Shown here: piece by piece, positions 58,756-64,000 of the stretch
Layout of the letters: each line of letters begins with the position of its first letter
Numbering within the stretch: position 1 is the stretch's first letter
Origin: Novosphingobium panipatense
GTDB lineage: Bacteria > Pseudomonadota > Alphaproteobacteria > Sphingomonadales > Sphingomonadaceae
DNA: 64,000 nucleotides
Assembly (NCBI RefSeq): GCF_002149965.1
Contig: NZ_MSQB01000013.1
Coordinates: forward strand, 1 to 64,000
Reading direction: 5' to 3'
The notes under the pieces: generated by a model
Seen by the model: the letters and a program-made list of their open reading frames with translations, nothing else
Database searches by the model: none
Told to the model about the DNA's origin: nothing
Translations under genes and position numbers: made by a program

Positions 58756-59910
58756 CTATTTTCTTCCGGCCTCGACCTCGTCGAGCATGGTTTTGGCGAT
58801 CTTCAGGAAATTCACGGTGTCTACCTGAGCGGACGGCACGGCCTGACGGAACGTGGCGAAACCGTGAATGAGTCCCCGTCCCTCGTAATAGGCTGTCGGC
58901 ACGCCCGCCTCGACCAGCTTGGCGGCATAGGCCCTTCCCTGATCCCTCAGCGGATCGAGCCCCGCAGTTACCAGCACCGTTGGCGGCAGGCCGGAGAGGT
59001 CGCCCAGAATCGGCGAAGTGCGCGGACTCTTTTCATCGGCAGCATAGTGCTGGCGGAACAAGGCGGTCATACTATCATCAAGGCCGTAGCCGTTTCCGAA
59101 CTGCCTGGCCGAAGGATACGCGCGCGTGAAGTCTGCTGCGGGATAGATCGGCACTTGCAGGATTACCGGCACCGCCGCGGGCTTGTCGCGCAAGGCTGCG
59201 GCGGCGATCAGCGTCAGGTTTCCGCCGGCGCTGTCACCGCTGAGCACGAGCCCGGTGACTTCGCGCCCCAGCGCCTTGCCGTTCGCGGCGATCCACCGCG
59301 CCGCAGCTTCTCCATCGTCCGGGGCGGCAGGCCAGGGATGCTCGGGTGCGAGACGATATTCGACCGACACGACCGGCAAATCCAGCTGACGTGCGATTTC
59401 CGCTGCCAGGGCGGCGTGGGTATCGATGCTGCCCAGCACATATCCACCCCCGTGATAGAACACCACGACAGGCCCCGGCCCGCGTTCGGCCCTGCTGTCG
59501 AACAGACGCAGCGCCATTGCGCCGCCCGGTCCCGGCATCGAAAGGTCCTTGATCACGGCAAGCTCACCCACCGGCAGATCGCGCGAAGGCATGGCCGATG
59601 GCGGCAGCTTGCGGATCTGGGCGATGACTTCGGCCGTGAGCAGCGGCATCGGATGCGCGCTGGAAGCCTTGAGATAGGCTGCAACGTCCGGCCGTACTTC
59701 AGGCGCGGAAGTCGATGAGCGCGCCGCGACCGCAGCGTCTCTGGCAGCCAGATCATCCGGCGAGAAAGCGGCGGCAAGCACCGATGCCGCCAGGGCAACT
59801 GCTGCAAACCGTTGGCCGCGCAGCTTATCAGTGCCAAAAGTCGAACCGGCGAAAGTCGAAGATCGTTTCTTCGTATCGATCGCACTCTTCGTATCGATCA
59901 CTGGGTACAT
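58756..59910 (-). CDS. Exported alpha/beta hydrolase (hormone-sensitive-lipase-like esterase)
   Basis: A 384-aa esterase/lipase of the HSL group. The HGGG oxyanion motif is at residues 153-156, the nucleophile motif GDSAGG is near residue 225, and the Asp (LDPLRDQ) and His (LIHGFATF) complete the triad. The N-terminal residues up to about 60 include a signal-like hydrophobic run (FAAVALAASVLAAAFS) preceded by an unusual stretch with two DTK repeats. The protein is therefore probably exported. The start at 59910 follows GGGAGGA; the longer frame to 60081 has no support. Likely substrates are short-chain esters. Confidence 0.87.
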   Translation of the reverse strand: MYPVIDTKSAIDTKKRSSTFAGSTFGTDKLRGQRFAAVALAASVLAAAFSPDDLAARDAAVAARSSTSAPEVRPDVAAYLKASSAHPMPLLTAEVIAQIRKLPPSAMPSRDLPVGELAVIKDLSMPGPGGAMALRLFDSRAERGPGPVVVFYHGGGYVLGSIDTHAALAAEIARQLDLPVVSVEYRLAPEHPWPAAPDDGEAAARWIAANGKALGREVTGLVLSGDSAGGNLTLIAAAALRDKPAAVPVILQVPIYPAADFTRAYPSARQFGNGYGLDDSMTALFRQHYAADEKSPRTSPILGDLSGLPPTVLVTAGLDPLRDQGRAYAAKLVEAGVPTAYYEGRGLIHGFATFRQAVPSAQVDTVNFLKIAKTMLDEVEAGRK

Positions 59911-59995
59911 CCCATCCTCCCTGCTGTGGTGAATAGTTGTACGTGTGCCGCCTGTCCTTGGCGAGCGGGACAAGCCCCGCATCGCCAAGGCGAAA

Positions 59996-62542
59996 TCAGT
60001 AAACGCCGCCTTGTTGCTCGGCGAAGTCCTGCTGATCGGTGGCGCCCGACGAAGCAGCCGCAGCGCGCGCTTCGCGAACACCGCGAATTTCGGCCACGAG
60101 CGCGTCGCGGCGGCGGGCGAATTCGTCTTCGGGCGTGTACTGGCGCGGCTCGGTATCCGGCTTGAAGGCTTCCCAAATCACGGCCGCCTTGGGATCGGTG
60201 CCCGGTTCGGCGCCCATGACCTGCTTGCCGCTGGCGCGATCGATCCTCACCATGCGGATACCCGCAGGCGCCACGAACGGCTGTGTGCCCCAGCGCTCCC
60301 TCGTGGCCTGCACGACCTGCTTGAAGATCGGCGCGGCGATGCGACCGCCCTGGGCATAGCCGCCCAGCGAACGCGGCGTATCGTAGCCCATGTAGACGCC
60401 GCCGACATAGTCCTGCGTACCGCCCACGAACCACACGTCGGTCGGGCCGTTGGTCGTGCCGGTCTTGCCGAACAGCGGCATGCCGAGGTCTCGCAGGACC
60501 ACGGCCGTACCGCGCTGCACCACGCCTTCCAGCATGTGAACCACTTGGTAAGCCGTGCCGGAATCCAGCACCTGCTTGCCGCGGCGCACGACGCGCGGCA
60601 TAGGCTTGCCGTCCCATTCCGGCATGTTGCAGGTATCGCAGCGGCGGTTGTCCGGCTTCCAGATCACCTTGCCATTACGGTCCTGCACATAGTCGATCGG
60701 CGACGCGGCGAACTGCACGCCGTTGTTCGCCAGCGCCGAATAGGCGTTCACCATCCGCGCGACCGTGGTTTCACCCGCACCCAGCGCGAAGGAGAGATAG
60801 GGCTTGTAGTCCCCGATGCCGACCGTCTTGAAGGTCTTCACCACGCGCTTCATGCCGGTGTCGTTGGCGATGCGCACGGTCATCAGGTTGCGCGACTGTT
60901 CGAGGCCCCAGCGCATGGTATGGCTACCCGCCCCGCCTTCCCCGCCGAAGTTGCGGAAGCACTTGTTGCCCAGCGCGCCGCCCTGATAGACGCAGAACGT
61001 GCCGTCCAGCACCTGCGTCGCCGGGGTCATGCCGTATTGCAGGCCGGTGGCGTAGACGAAGGGCTTGATGGTCGAACCGGGCTGACGCTCGGCCTGAACG
61101 GCGCGGTTGAAGGAATCGAGGCCGGAATCGAAACCGCCCTGCATCGCCATGATCCGGCCGGTGCCGGGCTGCTCGATCACCATGCCGCCCGAAACCTCGG
61201 GAATGGTGCGAACGGCGTAACTGTCCGAGGAAACCGGCGCGGCGGCGACGAGATCGCCCACTTTCGCAAGCTCCGAGATATTGGTCAGCGCCGAGATATT
61301 GCCATCGGAAAAGCCGATCCGGCCGGTCGAGCCGCTACGCTCCAGGATCACGCCGACGCGCCAGTCCTTGTAGTCGATCGTCTTGTTGGAAACGATGAGC
61401 TGGGACTGCCAGGTGCTCATATCGCTGATATGCGCGATCGGACGGGACCAGGCGCGGCCGCCCTGATAGCGCAGCAAGCCTGCCCGCAGGGAGTCGCGCA
61501 CGGCGTCCTGCATCTGGGAATCGAGCGAAGTGCGCACCCAGAGCCCGCCGGCATAGACGCTGTTCGGGCCGTCCTCGGCCTTTTCGCCGTACTGGTCGAT
61601 CAGGCGGCGGCGTACTTCCTCGATGAAGTAGCCGTTGCCGGACGGGTAGGTCTCCACCCGGCGGGCTATCAGCCCCAGCGGCTGCGCCTTGGCGGCATCG
61701 GCATCGGCGCGCGTCGCCCAGCCGTTGGTCACCATCTGGTCGAGCACCCAGTTGCGGCGCTCGATCGCCATATCCTCGTACTGCTTGCGTCCGTAGCGCT
61801 CCGGGGCCTTGGGCAGGATCGCCAGGAACGCCGCCTCGTGCAGTTGCAGCTGGTCTACGTCCTTGCCGAAATAGGCGCGTGCGGCGGCCTGGACGCCAAA
61901 GCTCTGGCGGCCGAGCGGGATCTCGTTGAGGTAAAGCTCCAGGATCTGCTGCTTGTTCAGCACGCTTTCGATCCTGCGGGCGACGACCATTTCCTTGAGC
62001 TTGCGGGTGACCGAATATTCGTCACCGATCAGGATGTTCTTCGCCACCTGCTGGGTAATCGTGGAACCGCCGCGCGCGCGCCCGCCGGAGCCGAGCTTGG
62101 ACGCATAGTCCACCACTGCCCCGGCCAGGCCGGTAAGATCGACGCCGCCATGGGTCCAGAACGTCTTGTCTTCCGCCGAGAGGAAAGCATCCACCATCGG
62201 CTTGGGGAAATCGACGTAGCGCAGTTGCACGCGCCGTTCGCGGGCATAGCTGTAGACGATCTCGCCATCGAGCCCGCGCACCATGGTCGGCAGGGGCGGC
62301 TGATATTCGAGCAGCTTGCCCGCATCGGGCAGGTCATGGGTGAAGGCCACCCAGACGCCGCCGAACACCACCAGCCCCGCGCCCGCCACATACGTCAGGC
62401 GGCGCAGCACCTTGCGTTCGCGCCAGTTCCTGCCGATCGCGGCGAAAGCCCCGGCAATACGGCCGCGGTCGCCACGGCGAATGCGATAGTGGGCGTCCTC
62501 GGGCGGCTGTTCGGAGCCGTTGTCGATGGTCTCGTCGGTCAT
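59996..62542 (-). CDS. mrcA: Penicillin-binding protein 1A (bifunctional class A PBP)
   Basis: An 848-aa peptidoglycan synthase. It has a short cytoplasmic tail, a membrane anchor (YVAGAGLVVFGGVWVAF, residues about 51-67), a GT51 glycosyltransferase domain with SAEDKTFWTHGGVD (Glu124) and GGSTITQQVAKN, then a transpeptidase domain. The transpeptidase motifs are SxxK at Ser490-Lys493 (GSTIKPF), SRN and KTG at Lys693. An extra segment with two Cys pairs (CDTC, FCVY...NKC) lies in the transpeptidase part. The start at 62542 (MTDETIDNG) follows AGGCAGG. The amidase AmiC lies upstream on the same strand. Confidence 0.96.
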   Translation of the reverse strand: MTDETIDNGSEQPPEDAHYRIRRGDRGRIAGAFAAIGRNWRERKVLRRLTYVAGAGLVVFGGVWVAFTHDLPDAGKLLEYQPPLPTMVRGLDGEIVYSYARERRVQLRYVDFPKPMVDAFLSAEDKTFWTHGGVDLTGLAGAVVDYASKLGSGGRARGGSTITQQVAKNILIGDEYSVTRKLKEMVVARRIESVLNKQQILELYLNEIPLGRQSFGVQAAARAYFGKDVDQLQLHEAAFLAILPKAPERYGRKQYEDMAIERRNWVLDQMVTNGWATRADADAAKAQPLGLIARRVETYPSGNGYFIEEVRRRLIDQYGEKAEDGPNSVYAGGLWVRTSLDSQMQDAVRDSLRAGLLRYQGGRAWSRPIAHISDMSTWQSQLIVSNKTIDYKDWRVGVILERSGSTGRIGFSDGNISALTNISELAKVGDLVAAAPVSSDSYAVRTIPEVSGGMVIEQPGTGRIMAMQGGFDSGLDSFNRAVQAERQPGSTIKPFVYATGLQYGMTPATQVLDGTFCVYQGGALGNKCFRNFGGEGGAGSHTMRWGLEQSRNLMTVRIANDTGMKRVVKTFKTVGIGDYKPYLSFALGAGETTVARMVNAYSALANNGVQFAASPIDYVQDRNGKVIWKPDNRRCDTCNMPEWDGKPMPRVVRRGKQVLDSGTAYQVVHMLEGVVQRGTAVVLRDLGMPLFGKTGTTNGPTDVWFVGGTQDYVGGVYMGYDTPRSLGGYAQGGRIAAPIFKQVVQATRERWGTQPFVAPAGIRMVRIDRASGKQVMGAEPGTDPKAAVIWEAFKPDTEPRQYTPEDEFARRRDALVAEIRGVREARAAAASSGATDQQDFAEQQGGVY

Positions 62543-62551
62543 TTCGCCTGC

Positions 62552-62566
62552 CTCTAGAGCATTTTC
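62552..62566. repeat. Short dispersed motif, copy 2 (CTCTAGAGCATTTTC)
   Basis: Identical in reverse to 15984-15998, located 10 nt upstream of the PBP1A start. Part of a small G/C-rich dyad region in the gap to the amidase gene. Confidence 0.5.
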
Positions 62567-62743
62567 CCGCCCGGGAGGGAACACCCGACCACCCGGAAAA
62601 TGCGGCAAGAATGGATTATTCGAAGCTTGCGCCGCTCCGGTTCATGCGGTTTTCGCCCTAGCACGCGGATTCCGCGCAAGGCCAGACTGGCGCCGCTCGG
62701 CTCGTCGCAGCATCACCTTCGGTGAGGCGCAAGCCCGCCCTTC

Positions 62744-63613
62744 TCAAATCCCGCCTTTTCTTGCGAAGTAGGCGCGGATGGCACGCGCCGCCGCGTCCGC
62801 AAGCGATTGCTGCCCGGCGCGCGATGTCAGCAAACGGGCGTCCGTCTCGTTATTGATATAGCCGGTCTCGAACAGGATCGACGGGATGTCCGGGGCCTTG
62901 AGCACAGCAAGCGCCGCGGTCTGCACTTCATCGCGGTGCAGCCCGAGATTGGCGCTGCGCATCTCGCGCAGCACGAGTTCGCCCACTTGCGTCGATCCGG
63001 CCTGGGTCCCCCGCTGCGACAGGTCCAGCAGGATCGCACCCACCGTCTGGCTGGTCTGCGCCAGCGCGACGCCGTTGACTTTCCCTGCAGCGTTTTCGCG
63101 GGCCGCAAAACGCTCGGCCGCCTCGCCCGATCCCTTCTCGGACAGGGCATAGACGCTGGCCCCGCGCGCCGCGTCGCTATCGGCACTATCGGCATGGATC
63201 GACACGAACAGATCCGCGCCGAGCCGCCGCGCCATGTCCGGCCGGTCCGCCAAGGCGATGAAGCGATCGGTATCGCGGGTAAGCGCCACGCGAATGCCGC
63301 CGCCTTCGAGCAGACGGTTGCGCAGCGCCAACGCGATCCTGAGCGCGACCGTCTTTTCCTTGACGTCGCCCTGCCCCGCACCGGGATCGAAACCGCCGTG
63401 ACCGGCATCGATCACCACCAGCGGACGGCTGGCATCGGCCGGGCCGTCCACGCGCGGCAGGTCCACCGGCATTCCGGCATCCGGCAGATCGAAGCGCACG
63501 ACATAGTCAAGATCGCGCGGCGATGGGAAAAACCTGGGCCAGAGCACCGCCAATGCGATCGCCAGCGCCAAAGGCGCGGACAGGATCATGACGAGCTGGA
63601 TGGGGCGCGACAT
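62744..63613 (-). CDS. N-acetylmuramoyl-L-alanine amidase (AmiC type)
   Basis: A 289-aa zinc amidase of the Amidase_3 family that cuts the MurNAc-L-Ala bond in peptidoglycan during cell separation. A hydrophobic N-terminus (LVMILSAPLALAIALAVLW) serves as anchor or signal. Zinc ligands are His72 in DAGHGG, Glu86 in KEKT, and His near 140 in SIHAD; the catalytic Glu is in LFETGY near 254. The ATG at 63613 is preferred; a GTG one codon earlier is in frame. It lies 201 nt upstream of the PBP1A gene, which fits linked wall synthesis and cleavage. Confidence 0.93.
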   Translation of the reverse strand: MSRPIQLVMILSAPLALAIALAVLWPRFFPSPRDLDYVVRFDLPDAGMPVDLPRVDGPADASRPLVVIDAGHGGFDPGAGQGDVKEKTVALRIALALRNRLLEGGGIRVALTRDTDRFIALADRPDMARRLGADLFVSIHADSADSDAARGASVYALSEKGSGEAAERFAARENAAGKVNGVALAQTSQTVGAILLDLSQRGTQAGSTQVGELVLREMRSANLGLHRDEVQTAALAVLKAPDIPSILFETGYINNETDARLLTSRAGQQSLADAAARAIRAYFARKGGI

Positions 63614-64000
63614 CACGCCTGACTAAATTTGCCCCGCCCGCGCCGCAATCCCGGCACCCCGCGCTTTTCCCCGGAATTCATCAGTCTGTCAGCGGGGGCC
63701 TGACGCGGGAGAAGGACAACATCGACGCCATATCTTGTCTCGATTCGCGGGCAATTCGGCAATGAACTTGCCGTACAGTGTCTTGGATGCTAGGCCGTTC
63801 CGACCCGGGCCAAAGAGCATCGGTCCACGCAAGCCGGAAAGACGCCACATTGGATGGCGCCGGGCGGGATCGGCCAGACCTACGTCCCGGGCGTCAAGAA
63901 ACCGGAAAATTCGTTCCGATCGAACAGGTTGACGCGAGAGATGAGAAGCCAATTGCCGCTTTGCCAGCCTGCGCCTGAAAGGGCGATGGCGGTATGGGCG
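63614..64000 (+). other. Geneless stretch at the right edge, possible long leader
   Basis: 387 nt without a credible gene. Two short overlapping plus-strand frames (63735-63978) have no ribosome site or recognisable product. In related genomes a divergent gene such as rne with a long structured leader commonly follows the amidase; that is only inference here, as the next gene lies beyond the window. Confidence 0.4.

Noticed and set aside
59945..62557. 870-codon plus-strand frame opposite the PBP1A gene
   Set aside because: Mirror of the PBP1A reading frame; the opposite strand holds all GT51 and transpeptidase motifs.

Overview
The window is GC-rich chromosomal DNA that most resembles an alphaproteobacterium of the Sphingomonadales, probably a Novosphingobium-like Sphingomonadaceae. 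The placement is inferred from the yajC-secD-secF block, a FAT GUY/HWE-kinase stress-signalling module with a textbook EcfG-type promoter, a 25-bp inverted repeat of a kind I recognise from sphingomonads, and codon usage. No rRNA, integrase, transposase, CRISPR array or plasmid gene was seen, so this is core chromosome with one accessory-looking metabolic block.

Layout. 0.1-9 kb: a choloylglycine-hydrolase-type amidase and an outer-membrane protein, a long-chain polyprenyl diphosphate synthase (ispB-like) divergent from an AroQ chorismate mutase, a PhoP/PhoQ-like two-component system with a PepSY protein, and an ABC-F ATPase. 9-21 kb: XRE regulator, GT4 glycosyltransferase, SecF/SecD/YajC, tRNA-Pro(GGG), small envelope proteins including a holin-like protein and a lipoprotein, type II dehydroquinase, an Lrp-type regulator, a soluble histidine-kinase-like protein, a polysaccharide deacetylase, tRNA-Ile2(CAT) and tRNA-Pro(TGG). 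21-25 kb: a Rap1a-like protein and a three-gene TadE/TadE/TadG-type pseudopilin-vWA operon. 25-31 kb: a stress-signalling operon (hybrid kinase with three receiver domains, CheR, REC-PAS-HWE kinase-REC) behind an EcfG-type promoter, followed by a 49-residue gene. 31-45 kb: LMW phosphatase, purC, M16 peptidase, isocitrate-lyase-family protein, gph, glmU, TPR protein, AIM24-like protein, glmS and a GGDEF-EAL protein. 45-60 kb: a catabolic-looking cluster of CoA-ester enzymes (dehydrogenase, exporter, thiolase, MarR, two CaiB/BaiF proteins, acyl-CoA ligase, amidohydrolase, crotonase, IclR, esterase). 60-64 kb: penicillin-binding protein 1A and AmiC-type amidase, then a geneless stretch running to the edge.

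The most distinctive feature is a family of structured palindromic elements with three long and two half copies. Their termini coincide with the stop codons of the adjoining genes. Each end is a short intrinsic-terminator-like hairpin whose stem sequence changes between copies while pairing is kept, and the two ends flank a GC-rich palindrome with arms up to 34 bp. One half copy supplies the last codons of the polyprenyl synthase gene, which argues that these elements move.

How the genes work together: GlmS and GlmU make UDP-GlcNAc, and PBP1A and AmiC build and cleave peptidoglycan. SecDF-YajC supports export of the many signal-peptide proteins here. The 45-60 kb block looks able to activate, shorten and thiolytically cleave an unidentified carboxylic acid under MarR and IclR control.
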